Shown here: positions 50,624 through 58,983 of the stretch, in pieces
Layout: every line of letters starts with the position of its first letter
Numbering within the stretch: position 1 is the first letter of the stretch
NCBI GenBank assembly: GCA_003222085.1
Contig: QHUK01000018.1
Coordinates: forward strand, 46,014-110,013
Direction: 5' to 3'
Source: Gemmatimonadota bacterium
GTDB lineage: Bacteria > Gemmatimonadota > Gemmatimonadetes > Gemmatimonadales > GWC2-71-9
Length of the DNA stretch: 64,000 nucleotides
Made by a program: the position numbers and the translations under genes
Notes under the pieces: model-generated
What the model saw: the letters and a program-made list of their open reading frames with translations, nothing else
Database searches by the model: none
What the model was told of the DNA's origin: nothing

Positions 50624-53476
50624 ATGCCCCACTCACTCGACCGCGTGATCATCCGCAACGCGCGGCAGCACAATCTCAAGGGCATCACCGTCGAGCTGCC
50701 GCGGAGCGCCCTCACGGTCGTCACCGGACCATCGGGGTCGGGCAAGAGCTCGCTGGCGTTCGATACCCTCTACGCCGAGGGCCAGCGCCGTTACATCGAG
50801 TCGCTCTCGACGTATGCCAAACAGTTCCTCGAGCGGATGCCGAAACCGTTGGTGGACAGCATCGAGGGCATTTCTCCGGCGGTCGCTATCGAGCAGAAGA
50901 ACCCCACGACGAGCAGCCGCTCGACGGTCGGCACGGCTACGGAGATCTACGACTTCCTCCGGCTCCTGTGGGCACGCACCGGCACTCAGCACTGCGTGAA
51001 ATGCGGGAGCGTCGTGAAGGTCGACACGGTGCAGGCGGTGGTGGATGAACTCATTGCGGATTGCGGATTGGCGATTGCGGATTCGACGCGTCGGACTCCG
51101 AACGAACAATCCGCAATCCGAAATCCGCAATCCGCAATTGCCATCACCTTCCCATTGCCGTCATCAGCCCACCGGCCGGACGTCGACGTGGCGGCCCAGC
51201 TGCGGGCGGCCGGCTTCGTGCGGGCCCAGCTCGACGGCGTGCTGGTCCGGCTCGACCCCCACGACGCCGAGCAGCGGGTGCGCGAGGCGCGGGAGGTCCT
51301 CGTGGTCGTGGACCGCCTGGCGGCTTCCGATGCAACCCGGGGGCGACTCGCCGACGCCGTCGCCACCGCCTTCAACGAGGGCGAGGGCGTAGCCGTCGCC
51401 CTCGACAACGGCGATCGCCGTCGCTTCTCGGCCCACCCCACGTGCTCGAACTGCGGCACGGCGGCGCCCGCGCTGAGGCCGATCCTGTTCTCGTTCAACA
51501 ACCCGCGGGGCGCCTGCCCCGGGTGCAACGGGTTCGGAGCCGTCCTGGAGTACGACGAGTCGCTGATCGTTCCCCACCCCCGGAAGAGCCTGGCGCAAGG
51601 GGCGCTGGATCCTTGGACCAAGCCGCGCTACGAGGGCCGCCGACGCATCCTGCGCGAGACGGCGCGGGTGAGGGGGATCCCGCTCGACGCGCCATGGGAG
51701 GACCTGACGGATAAGGCCCGGCATTTCCTGCTCCATGGCGCGAGCGGACGATTCCTCGGCATGCTCCCGTTCCTCCAGCGCCTCGAGGCGAAGCGGTACA
51801 AGCAGTACATCCGCGTCTTCTTGCGGCAATACCAGCTGGCGAAAGTGTGCCCCGCCTGCGGCGGGGCCCGCCTCAAGCCCGAGGCGCTGGCGGTGCGAGT
51901 GGGTGGCCGGACGATCGCGGAGGTCGCCGCGCTCACTGCCGACGCCGTCCGCGACTGGCTCGCGGCGCTCGAGCTGCCGCCGTTTCAGCGCGCCGTGGCG
52001 GTGCACATCCTGGCCGAGCTCGCGGCTCGAGTCTCGTTCGTCAACGACGTCGGACTGGGATACCTCACCCTCGACCGGCTGACTCGCACCCTGTCGGGGG
52101 GCGAGGCGCAGCGGATCGCGCTCGCCAACGCCCTTGGCTCGCACCTCGTCGACACCCTGTACGTGCTCGACGAGCCGACCATCGGCCTCCATCCCGCCGA
52201 CACCGGCCGGCTCCTCGGTCTGTTGCGCCGGTTGGCCGACGGCGGCAACACCGTCGTGGTCGTGGAGCATGACCCCGCCGCGATGCGGGCCGCCGACTGG
52301 ATGGTGGAGCTGGGCCCGGCGAGCGGCGAGGCGGGCGGCGCCCTCGTGTACCAGGGGCCGGCCGCCGACGTACGCGCCGCGGGGACTCTGACCGGACAGT
52401 ACCTGTCGGGGGAGAAGCGCATCGGTGTGCCGTCGGCGCGCCGCCCGGCGTGCCGCTGGCTCGAGGTGAAGGGGGCGCGCCTGCACAACCTCCATGGCGT
52501 CGACACACGCATACCGCTGGGCACGCTCACCGCCGTGACGGGGGTATCGGGATCGGGCAAGTCGACCCTGGTGCACGACGTGCTGTTCCGGCAGCTCGAG
52601 TCGCGGCTCACGGGGAGGCACGGCGCGAAGCAGCATCTGGGCGAGCCGGTGGGGGAGGTGCAGGCGCTCGACGGCTGGCAGGCGATCAGCGACGTGGTGC
52701 TGGTGGACCAGGCCCCGATCGGCCGCACGCCGCGCTCCAACCCGATCACCTACATCAAGGCGTTCGACGAGCTGCGGGCCCTGTTCGCCGCCGAGCCGCT
52801 CGCCCGGGCGCGGGAGTACACGCCGAGCACCTTCTCCTTCAACGTGGCCGGGGGGCGGTGCGACGGATGCGAAGGCGCGGGGCACGTACTGGTCGAGATG
52901 GTGTTCCTCGCCAATGTGTTCGTACCGTGCGACGTGTGCGCGGGCAGGCGCTTCAAGAAGGAGGTACTCGAGGTGAAGGTCGGCGGCAGCTCGATCCATG
53001 AGGTCCTCGAGTGGACCGTGGACCAGGCGCTGCAGCGCTTCCACCGCCAGCCGCGGCTGGCGCGTGCCCTGTGGCACCTGCAGCAGGTCGGGCTGGGCTA
53101 TCTGCGGCTCGGCCAGGCCGCGACCACGCTGTCGGGCGGTGAGGCCCAACGCCTGAAGATCGCCCGCGAGCTCGCGCTCGCGGGTGGAAAAAGCCGCGCC
53201 GGGCGCAAGCTCTATATCCTCGACGAGCCGACGACAGGGTTGCACCTCGACGACGTCCGGACGCTGTGCCGTGTGCTCGACCGGCTCGTCGACGCCGGCC
53301 ATACGGTGCTCGTGATCGAGCACCATCTCGACGTCGTCAAGCGGGCCGACTGGGTGATCGAGATGGGACCGGGCGCCGGCGACGCGGGCGGGCGCGTCGT
53401 CGCGCAGGGAACCCCGGAGGACATCGCCCGCATCGCCGATTCTCCCACGGGACGCTATCTCAGGGACGTCGGGTGA
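50624..53476 (+). CDS. uvrA: Excinuclease ABC subunit A, carrying an in-frame repeat insertion
   Basis: A 950-residue damage-recognition ATPase of nucleotide excision repair. Walker A1 GPSGSGKSSLAFDT, zinc modules (CSNCGTAAPALRPILFSFN, CPGCNGFG; later CDGCEGAGH, CDVCAGRR), signature LSGGEAQRIALANALGSHL and Walker B VLDEPTIGLHP belong to the first half. GVSGSGKSTLVHDV, LSGGEAQRLKIARELA and LDEPTTGLHLDD are the second half. Residues about 144-172 (IADCGLAIADSTRRTPNEQS and on) are encoded by the palindrome at 51053-51140, at a position where family members vary. ATG 50624 is the family start (DRVIIRNARQHNLK). Confidence 0.97.
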   Translation: MPHSLDRVIIRNARQHNLKGITVELPRSALTVVTGPSGSGKSSLAFDTLYAEGQRRYIESLSTYAKQFLERMPKPLVDSIEGISPAVAIEQKNPTTSSRSTVGTATEIYDFLRLLWARTGTQHCVKCGSVVKVDTVQAVVDELIADCGLAIADSTRRTPNEQSAIRNPQSAIAITFPLPSSAHRPDVDVAAQLRAAGFVRAQLDGVLVRLDPHDAEQRVREAREVLVVVDRLAASDATRGRLADAVATAFNEGEGVAVALDNGDRRRFSAHPTCSNCGTAAPALRPILFSFNNPRGACPGCNGFGAVLEYDESLIVPHPRKSLAQGALDPWTKPRYEGRRRILRETARVRGIPLDAPWEDLTDKARHFLLHGASGRFLGMLPFLQRLEAKRYKQYIRVFLRQYQLAKVCPACGGARLKPEALAVRVGGRTIAEVAALTADAVRDWLAALELPPFQRAVAVHILAELAARVSFVNDVGLGYLTLDRLTRTLSGGEAQRIALANALGSHLVDTLYVLDEPTIGLHPADTGRLLGLLRRLADGGNTVVVVEHDPAAMRAADWMVELGPASGEAGGALVYQGPAADVRAAGTLTGQYLSGEKRIGVPSARRPACRWLEVKGARLHNLHGVDTRIPLGTLTAVTGVSGSGKSTLVHDVLFRQLESRLTGRHGAKQHLGEPVGEVQALDGWQAISDVVLVDQAPIGRTPRSNPITYIKAFDELRALFAAEPLARAREYTPSTFSFNVAGGRCDGCEGAGHVLVEMVFLANVFVPCDVCAGRRFKKEVLEVKVGGSSIHEVLEWTVDQALQRFHRQPRLARALWHLQQVGLGYLRLGQAATTLSGGEAQRLKIARELALAGGKSRAGRKLYILDEPTTGLHLDDVRTLCRVLDRLVDAGHTVLVIEHHLDVVKRADWVIEMGPGAGDAGGRVVAQGTPEDIARIADSPTGRYLRDVG
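51053..51140. repeat. Palindrome with ATTGCGG-type arms inside uvrA
   Basis: Left arm 51053-51085 has 7-base units ATTGCGG, ATTGCGG, ATTGGCG, ATTGCGG. Right arm 51107-51140 is nearly its exact complement. The spacer is 21 bases, the same length as in the palindrome at 2229-2277. The element is translated in frame. Confidence 0.9.
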
Positions 53477-53492
53477 ACTCGCGACCCTCCCG

Positions 53493-54353
53493 ATGACGCG
53501 GCGCCAGGCGGACCTGGCGCTGCTGCTCGCCACCGCGCTCTGGGGCACGAGCTTCGTCGCGGTCAAACGCGCGCTCGCGGATGCGACGCCGCTGGCGTTC
53601 CTGACGGTGCGCTTCGGCATCGCGGCGCTCGCGCTCGCCCCGGGGACGCGGTTTCGCCCGCGGCCCACCGGGCGGGAGCTCTCGGGCGGAGCTCTGCTCG
53701 GCGGGCTCGTCGCCGTCGGATTCATCGCGCAGACCGCGGGGCTCGTGACCACGACGCCGTCGCGCTCGGCGTTCATCGTCGCGGTGTCGTCGGTGCTCGC
53801 GCCGGTGATCGCGTTGGCCCTGCTGGGCGAGCGGCCGCGCTGGGTCACCGCCGTGGCGCTCGCCGTCGCGACGCTGGGGATCTACCTGCTCACCGCGCCG
53901 GACGCCGGCGGCCTGAATCGGGGGGATCTGCTGACGCTCATCTGCGCCGTCTGCTTCGGCGGGCAGATCGTGGCCGTCACGGAGCTGACGCGGCACTTTG
54001 ATTCCCGACGCCTCGTGTTCGTTCAGATCGCCGCCACGGCGGTGCTGGGCGCGCTCGCGACCGCGCTGTTCGAGCGACCCCAGATCCACTGGACGCCGCG
54101 CTTCATCGGCGCGCTCCTCTACACGGTCCTGTTCGCAAGCACCATCTGCTTCCTGCTGCAGATGCGGGCCCAGCGAGTGATGTCGAGCGCGCGGGCCGCG
54201 TTGATCTTCTGCTTCGAGCCGCTGTTCGCCGCGGTCACGTCGTGGCTCATCCTCGGGGAGCGCCTCGCGTGGTTGCAGTGGAGTGGCGGAGCGTTGATTC
54301 TCGTGGGCATGGTGCTGGCGGAACTCCCAGGTGCTAAGAGGCTAAGGGGCTAA
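53493..54353 (+). CDS. DMT-superfamily EamA transporter
   Basis: A 286-residue inner-membrane protein with ten predicted helices in two EamA halves (about 5-135 and 148-280). The N-terminal ALLLATALWGTSFVAVKRAL and the late FEPLFAAVTSWLILGERL are typical. Members export metabolites or amino acids; the substrate is unknown. The start is 16 bases after uvrA, so cotranscription is likely. Its last codons (GAKRLRG and TAA) are read from the first units of the CTAAG repeat array, so the C-terminus has been reshaped by the repeat. Confidence 0.9.
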   Translation: MTRRQADLALLLATALWGTSFVAVKRALADATPLAFLTVRFGIAALALAPGTRFRPRPTGRELSGGALLGGLVAVGFIAQTAGLVTTTPSRSAFIVAVSSVLAPVIALALLGERPRWVTAVALAVATLGIYLLTAPDAGGLNRGDLLTLICAVCFGGQIVAVTELTRHFDSRRLVFVQIAATAVLGALATALFERPQIHWTPRFIGALLYTVLFASTICFLLQMRAQRVMSSARAALIFCFEPLFAAVTSWLILGERLAWLQWSGGALILVGMVLAELPGAKRLRG

Positions 54354-54390
54354 GAGGCTAAGGGGCTAAGAGGCTAAGAGGCTAAGAGGG
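54332..54390. repeat. Left inverted array, GCTAAG(A/G)G units
   Basis: About seven tandem 8-base units of GCTAAGAG or GCTAAGGG followed by degenerate ones (GCTGATG, GCTAGGA just after). It overlaps the 3' end of the EamA gene and abuts the stop of the four-helix-bundle gene. It is inverted relative to the array at 54861-54901. Confidence 0.9.
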
Positions 54391-54398
54391 GCTGATGG

Positions 54399-54770
54399 CT
54401 AGGAGCCAGGAGAGTTTCTGGCAGCGATGGACCGTAGCAGACCCCAAACTGTCCGCGCGCACTCGTCTCGCACCCGCCGTAGCGGAACAAGATCGCTCTC
54501 CTTGAGGTATCCCAGCGCCACCACAAGATCGAGAACAACAGCGATTTCGTGCAGAGAGCCCCGCGCGATGTCCAGATGACGACGGAACTCTCGAGGGCCG
54601 CGACGACTCGCCCCTTCCGCAATGTTCAGCGGGACGCTGTACGAGGCGCGCCGCCACTGATCGGCGAGTGCATCGCACTCTTCGGGAGGGAGCTTCTTGA
54701 TCCAGGGACGGGACTGAACCGCGACATCTCGCGCGAGCTGCCACGCTCGCAGGCTCCGGTAGTCAGGCAT
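54399..54770 (-). CDS. Four-helix-bundle protein (23S rRNA intervening-sequence/S23 type)
   Basis: A 123-residue all-helical protein. YRSLRAWQLARDVAVQ, QWRRASYSVPLNIAEGASR and FRRHLDIARGSLHEIAVVL are the hallmarks of the S23/IVP family (SIPxNIAEGxxR and ARGSLxE). Relatives are encoded in 23S rRNA intervening sequences and include the Avd accessory proteins of diversity-generating retroelements; the molecular role of stand-alone copies is unknown. ATG 54770. The gene lies between two inverted tandem arrays and its stop is nine bases from the left one. No reverse transcriptase or rRNA gene is nearby. Confidence 0.92.
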   Translation of the reverse strand: MPDYRSLRAWQLARDVAVQSRPWIKKLPPEECDALADQWRRASYSVPLNIAEGASRRGPREFRRHLDIARGSLHEIAVVLDLVVALGYLKESDLVPLRRVRDECARTVWGLLRSIAARNSPGS

Positions 54771-54860
54771 GGAACGAAGGTGCGGACGTCTCGGCGTAAA
54801 CCCGGTACCAATTCTCGGCGTCGCGAATCACAATTTCGCACGGCCCTGCACTCTGCCACG

Positions 54861-54901
54861 CCTAGCCCCTTAGCCCCTTAGCCCCTTAGCCCCTTAGCCC
54901 C
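54861..54901. repeat. Right inverted array, (TTAGCCCC)n
   Basis: Five tandem 8-base units (one as CTAGCCCC). Complement of the left array. It ends directly against the -10 box of tRNA-Asn. Confidence 0.9.
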
Positions 54902-54907
54902 TATATT
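54902..54907 (+). promoter_or_regulatory. Candidate -10 box of tRNA-Asn
   Basis: TATATT lies ten bases before the first base of the tRNA. The -35 position falls inside the TTAGCCCC array, so the repeat would supply part of this promoter. Confidence 0.4.
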
Positions 54908-54917
54908 TCGCCTTCAT

Positions 54918-54990
54918 TCCCGAGTAGCTCAGCTGGTAGAGCAGCCGGCTGTTAACCGGCGGGTCGCAGGTTCGAGTCCTGCCTCGGGAG
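54918..54990 (+). tRNA. tRNA-Asn (anticodon GTT)
   Basis: A 73-base cloverleaf: acceptor TCCCGAG/CTCGGGA, D arm AGCTCAGCTGGTAGAGC, anticodon stem CCGGC/GCCGG with loop TGTTAAC (GTT), T arm with GGTTCGAGTCC, discriminator G. CCA is not encoded. Confidence 0.95.
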
Positions 54991-55200
54991 CTTCCCAACC
55001 CTCAGCGCCCCAATCGCTTTCGGACGCCCGGCCTTCGCCGTCCGGCGCTGGTGACGGTTTGGTGACGGTTTCGGGTTCCCTTTCGGGGGTCGGGACGGCC
55101 CACGCCCGGTCGCGAAGGGCTCGGCCTCCGCACGCTGGTGACGCGATCAGGTAGGTCCTGAGTGGGTACTTGCCACCCTCCTTGTGTGAGTGCCAATCAC

Positions 55201-56211
55201 TCAATCCTGAGTTCCCTCTTCCAAGCCCATTAGCTGATTGACCCGATCGAGCGTCGCGTCAGCGAGTGGGCGGGCGCGTTCGGCACCCTCATCAAGTACC
55301 GCATCAAGCCGCCCCGGTTCGGCTGCAATATCTAGATACCGCCGCCGGATGGGCTCGAGCGTCGTGACGACCAAGTCCGCGACCGCACGCTTCAAGACTG
55401 CGTAACCCTTTCCCATGAACTCCAATTGCACGGCCTCGCTGCGCCGGCCCGACAGCAGCTCGTAGATCCTCAGGAGGTTGGTGACGCCCGGGGACGGACG
55501 CTCTGGCCGCACCTCTCGCCCGGAGTCGGTGACCGCGTGCATGACGGCGTCCCGGATCGCATCGGGTGGATCGACCAAGCCGATGGCGTGACGCGGCCGG
55601 GTCTCCCCCCGGCTCTTGCTCATCTTCGTGCTGGGGTCGTCCAAACCCATGATCCGCGCGCCGCTCGGCTGGAGCATCGGTTCCGGGAGCGTGAATACCT
55701 GTCCGAACAGTGTGTGGAATCGCCTTGCGACGTCGCGGGTGAGCTCGATGTGTTGCTGCTGATCCTCACCGACCGGGACGAGATCGGCCCGATAGAGCAG
55801 GATGTCCGCCGCCTGCAGCACCGGGTACGCGAGTAGTCCTGTGCCCACGCTCTCGAGCCCGGCGGACCGAGTCTTGAACTGAATCATGCGCTCGAGCCAG
55901 CCGACGGGCGTCACGCAGCTGAGGAGCCATGCCAGTTGTGTGTGCGCAGGGACATGCGACTGCACGAAAAGAATCGCGCGAGCCGGATCGATCCCGCAGG
56001 CGACGAGAACGGCCGCCGTCTCGCGCACCTTGGCCCGGAGGTGAGCAGCCCGCGCAGCCTCGGGAATTGTCAAAGCGTGGAGGTCGGCGATGCAAAAGAT
56101 CGCCTCGTGGTCCGCTTGCGTCGCGACCCAGAGGCTGATCGCGCCGATGTAGTTGCCCAGATGGAGCTTCCCTGTCGGCTGGATACCGGAGAAAACCCGC
56201 CGCCTCGCCAC
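55201..56211 (-). CDS. trpS: Tryptophanyl-tRNA synthetase
   Basis: A 336-residue class I aminoacyl-tRNA synthetase charging tRNA-Trp. The HIGH-type motif is PTGKLHLGNYIGA and the KMSKS motif is STKMSKSRGE. GLLAYPVLQAADILLYRADL and VPVGEDQQQHIELTRDVARR (20 residues) are TrpS-specific. GTG 56211 gives the family N-terminus (RRRVFSGIQPTG) and overlaps the ctaG stop by one base. Translational coupling to respiratory genes is odd for an essential synthetase, so a second promoter is likely. Confidence 0.96.
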   Translation of the reverse strand: MARRRVFSGIQPTGKLHLGNYIGAISLWVATQADHEAIFCIADLHALTIPEAARAAHLRAKVRETAAVLVACGIDPARAILFVQSHVPAHTQLAWLLSCVTPVGWLERMIQFKTRSAGLESVGTGLLAYPVLQAADILLYRADLVPVGEDQQQHIELTRDVARRFHTLFGQVFTLPEPMLQPSGARIMGLDDPSTKMSKSRGETRPRHAIGLVDPPDAIRDAVMHAVTDSGREVRPERPSPGVTNLLRIYELLSGRRSEAVQLEFMGKGYAVLKRAVADLVVTTLEPIRRRYLDIAAEPGRLDAVLDEGAERARPLADATLDRVNQLMGLEEGTQD

Positions 56212-56894
56212 TAGCCCTCGTCTCGCAGCACGACCACCCCAATAAGCGCGAACGGTACCGCTCCGATGAGCCACATGACCACTCCCGCGAGATGCTGGTC
56301 GGCAAGGGGTGATAGGCCCGCGGCGCCGGTCGTGGCGTTGTAATGAGAGTACCACGCGCCCGGCGCGAAGGTGAGCAACGCCCCGAGCAATCCGCCCGTC
56401 GCAGTTCCTGCAAGGAGGTAGAAGGCCCGAAATGCGTTCGACCGCTCGGCCCGGCCAGGCCCGAGCAGCGGCCACCAGTAAAGCCCATATGCGACGACGA
56501 ACGAAACGTGCTCGGCGGCGTGCACGCCGTTGTCGGCGAGCGCCGCGTCGTACGCGCGCGGGGCGTGCCAGGCCCAGAGTACCCCGGCTGAAATCACCAA
56601 GGCGACAAGTGGGTGCGTGAGAACACGCCCGAGGGCTTCGCCCCCGCGCCCGGAGACCCGAGTGCGGAGAGTGACCCATAGCCGCGGCCATGCGCCGGTC
56701 GCCACCACGAGCAACGGCGCTGCGACAAGAGTCAGCAGGAGATGCTGGGCCATGTGGGCGGTGAGCGATCGGTCGGCGATCCGGTCGAGCGGAGGCGAGA
56801 TCGCGAGCGCCAGGACCACGATGCCGCCCACCAGCGTCCCACGGGCCGGTAGAGAGACTTGCGCGTCAGGGATGGCCGCGATGCGAGCGCCCAC
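56211..56894 (-). CDS. ctaG: Cytochrome c oxidase assembly factor CtaG (caa3 type)
   Basis: About 227 residues, six predicted helices. The family signature is AHMAQHLLLTLVAAPLLVV, followed by LVISAGVLWAWHAPRAYDAA, YWWPLLGP and ADQHLAGVVMWLIGAVPF; the conserved histidines are thought to serve copper handling. GTG 56894 was chosen because the frame upstream merely shadows the oxidase gene. This makes it shorter than many CtaG proteins, whose first helix is absent or reduced here. It lies ten bases after the subunit I gene and overlaps trpS by one base. Confidence 0.85.
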   Translation of the reverse strand: MGARIAAIPDAQVSLPARGTLVGGIVVLALAISPPLDRIADRSLTAHMAQHLLLTLVAAPLLVVATGAWPRLWVTLRTRVSGRGGEALGRVLTHPLVALVISAGVLWAWHAPRAYDAALADNGVHAAEHVSFVVAYGLYWWPLLGPGRAERSNAFRAFYLLAGTATGGLLGALLTFAPGAWYSHYNATTGAAGLSPLADQHLAGVVMWLIGAVPFALIGVVVLRDEG

Positions 56895-56904
56895 GGGACT
56901 GCCG

Positions 56905-58386
56905 CTAGTTCCGTGTACCAGTGCCCGCGCCCACCCATGCCGGGCGCAGACGCGTGACGACGTCCACGGCGAGCCACGCCAGGGCGAGAGAGAGCAGCAC
57001 CACGAAGGGCACCGCGATCCGCGCGAACGGCTGCCACTGGGGGAGGTGGGCCGCATAGCGGCGGGGAACGCCAGCCGCTCCGGAGAGGAAGAACATCAGG
57101 ACGAACCCAGCCCCACCCACGCCGTAGAGCCACGCTGCCACCCGACTCGCGCGATCCTCCGGCACCCCGGCAAGCCGGGTCACTAGGTCGTACAGATACG
57201 CCCACGTGAAGGCCGCAGCGCCGAGCAGGTAGTAGGTGTGGAAGTGCGCCGGCACCCACAGCGTGTTGTGCGTGACCTGGTTTACCTGGATCACAGAGTC
57301 CAGAACGGCGCCGAGCCCACCCGTCACCCACCCCCATAGGCCCAGCGCGACGAGGATCATCGGAACCGACCACCGCATGCCGGACCGGTGGATCCGCCCA
57401 AGCGCGCCGAAGATCGTGACGAGGAAGGAGGGGATCCCGACGAGGAACGATACAGCTTCGGCGGCAATCGGCATGAACGCCGGCTGAGCGAAGTCCTGGT
57501 AGAGATGGTGCGGCCAGGGGAGCAGCACGAGCAGCAGCACGAGGTTCCATGCGACGGCCACATGGCGGCTGGCTGGCCACGGGCGACCGGTGTGCTCCGC
57601 CACGAGCGCGTACACGAAAGCGGCAGCGAAGTAGATGTTCAGATTCGCGAGCTGGTGGCCGAACAAGTAGGCGAGGTTCTTCTCTAGTAGGGGATCGAGC
57701 GCGGCGACGAGTCCCGCGTCCTTCAGGAGTACTGGCACGACGTACGCCGCGCCGACGAGGCCCGTGAAGACACCTTGTAGCGTCACCACCGTAGCGATGA
57801 TCTCGACGGCGGAGCGGGGTCGGCGGGGGTCGCTCGGCTCTGTCTTCCGCCAGAGCGACCACCCCAAGGCGTTACCGAGGCCATGTCGCTCTACCGCGAT
57901 CTGCCAGGCGATGTGGAAACAGTAGAAGGTGAATCCGAGGGTGACAAAGAGGTACCCCACGAAGGCCGCGACTGCCGCCCAGAGCGTCCATACGCGCCCG
58001 AGCGCGGGGAGCGGATACAACACGGTCCACCCCGCCGCGAACCCGCCCAAGGTCGTGGCCAAGACGATGAACCCCATCCCGAGCATGTAGACGAGGAACG
58101 CGGTCCACAGCGCTCGAGCGCTGAGGCGCACGGTCCGCTCCACGGCGGCAGCGAGCCCGCCCATGGTGGCGAGCATCGTGCCCGCCACCATGCCACTCCC
58201 GTGCAGCGTCATGATTCGGTAGAACCAGGTTGGCGACACCGTCATGAGGCCGCCCTGATCGAGCCGCATGTGGAGCCCGAGCAGGCCCATGAGCAGGAAC
58301 GTCGCGAAGCCAGTGACAAGGTAGGCGAGAGCGGCTCGGAGCGCTCCCCCGTCGCGCACGCCCTCTGGCACGGGAGCGGCGCTCAT
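56905..58386 (-). CDS. Haem-copper oxidoreductase subunit I, B-type (ba3-like), with Asn at the cross-link Tyr position
   Basis: A 493-residue membrane protein with about twelve helices. Ligands: low-spin haem His in MTLHGSGM; CuB-side His in YLFGHQLANLNIYF and the pair in LPWPHHLY; haem ligands in WVPAHFHTYYLLG. In oxygen-reducing B-family enzymes the first CuB His is followed four residues on by the Tyr that is cross-linked to it (GHPIVYF in Thermus ba3). Here that position is Asn (GHQLAN). Known nitric-oxide-reducing members of the superfamily also lack the Tyr. ATG 58386 overlaps the subunit II stop (ATGA). Confidence 0.92.
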   Translation of the reverse strand: MSAAPVPEGVRDGGALRAALAYLVTGFATFLLMGLLGLHMRLDQGGLMTVSPTWFYRIMTLHGSGMVAGTMLATMGGLAAAVERTVRLSARALWTAFLVYMLGMGFIVLATTLGGFAAGWTVLYPLPALGRVWTLWAAVAAFVGYLFVTLGFTFYCFHIAWQIAVERHGLGNALGWSLWRKTEPSDPRRPRSAVEIIATVVTLQGVFTGLVGAAYVVPVLLKDAGLVAALDPLLEKNLAYLFGHQLANLNIYFAAAFVYALVAEHTGRPWPASRHVAVAWNLVLLLVLLPWPHHLYQDFAQPAFMPIAAEAVSFLVGIPSFLVTIFGALGRIHRSGMRWSVPMILVALGLWGWVTGGLGAVLDSVIQVNQVTHNTLWVPAHFHTYYLLGAAAFTWAYLYDLVTRLAGVPEDRASRVAAWLYGVGGAGFVLMFFLSGAAGVPRRYAAHLPQWQPFARIAVPFVVLLSLALAWLAVDVVTRLRPAWVGAGTGTRN

Positions 58387-58931
58387 GGGTGGGCTCCCGC
58401 GGCGCCCGTGACCACGAGCGTCGTCTGCATCACGTGGTGCGCGATCCCGCAGTACTCGAGACAGCGGATCACATAGCTCCCCGGCGCGGGAAACCTGTAG
58501 ACGAGTCGGTTGGTGTAGTTGGGCATCGCCTGCACCTGGGTGAGCAGCCGCCCCACGGAGTCGTAGATCGCGAAGCCGTGGTTCACATCGCGCGACGTCA
58601 CGGCGAACTCGACGGGAACGCCGGCGGGGAGCGTGTCGCGGTCGAGCTGCCATGTCCACTGGAGGCCGGTGACCGCGACGTGCGCCACCGGTGCGCCGAG
58701 CCGGCGCACGCGGGCGTGCACGTAGGGAAGTCGGGGGAGCGAGGTCACAAACAGCACGAAGGCGACGGTGCAGAGCAGCGGAAGCAAGATCCGCCGCGCG
58801 CCTGCAAGGTCGAACTCTTCCCCGGCCTTGGTGGGCACAGGCGAACGGGCATGAGTGACGATCCAGATCCAGGCGACCGTCCAAATGCCAGCGACGACAG
58901 CGAACGCGGCGAATACGAGCCAAGCGTTCAT
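58383..58931 (-). CDS. Haem-copper oxidase subunit II with CuA site
   Basis: A 182-residue protein with two N-terminal helices (about 4-26 and 47-66) and a periplasmic cupredoxin domain. The CuA ligands are complete: VNHGFAIYD (His) and CLEYCGIAHHVM (Cys, Glu backbone, Cys, His, Met). It takes electrons from a soluble donor such as cytochrome c and passes them to subunit I. ATG 58931 is preceded by an inverted repeat in the upstream region. The order subunit II, subunit I, CtaG on one strand indicates one operon. Confidence 0.93.
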   Translation of the reverse strand: MNAWLVFAAFAVVAGIWTVAWIWIVTHARSPVPTKAGEEFDLAGARRILLPLLCTVAFVLFVTSLPRLPYVHARVRRLGAPVAHVAVTGLQWTWQLDRDTLPAGVPVEFAVTSRDVNHGFAIYDSVGRLLTQVQAMPNYTNRLVYRFPAPGSYVIRCLEYCGIAHHVMQTTLVVTGAAGAHP

Positions 58932-58983
58932 GACGGCCTTCCTTCAGGTGCGAGCATAGACTCCTGTCGCACAAAAGAACCTA

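Larger units (their letters stand above)
54332..54901. mobile_element. Candidate element: four-helix-bundle gene between inverted tandem arrays
   Basis: A 570-bp unit in which GCTAAG(A/G)G units on the left and their complement TTAGCCCC on the right face each other around a single gene for a four-helix-bundle protein. Its architecture equals that of the small palindromes in the window but with a gene in place of the short spacer. No target-site duplication is obvious. The element status is inferred from the symmetry. Confidence 0.5.

Noticed and set aside
51053..51140. CRISPR array as explanation of the short tandem repeats
   Set aside because: Units are 7-13 bases without spacers, arms are inverted, and no cas gene exists in the window.
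51164..53848. Very long antisense open frame opposite uvrA
   Set aside because: High-GC genomes give long antisense frames; the product is Arg/His/Pro-rich without motifs and uvrA itself is certain.
54399..54770. Four-helix-bundle protein as the Avd part of a diversity-generating retroelement
   Set aside because: No reverse transcriptase, template repeat or variable-repeat gene is present within reach.
54929..55204. Minus-strand open frame with GLEPATRRLTAG near its end
   Set aside because: This string is the well-known artefact of reading antisense through a tRNA; the frame covers tRNA-Asn. I considered an integrase remnant in 55.0-55.2 kb but saw no recombinase motif.
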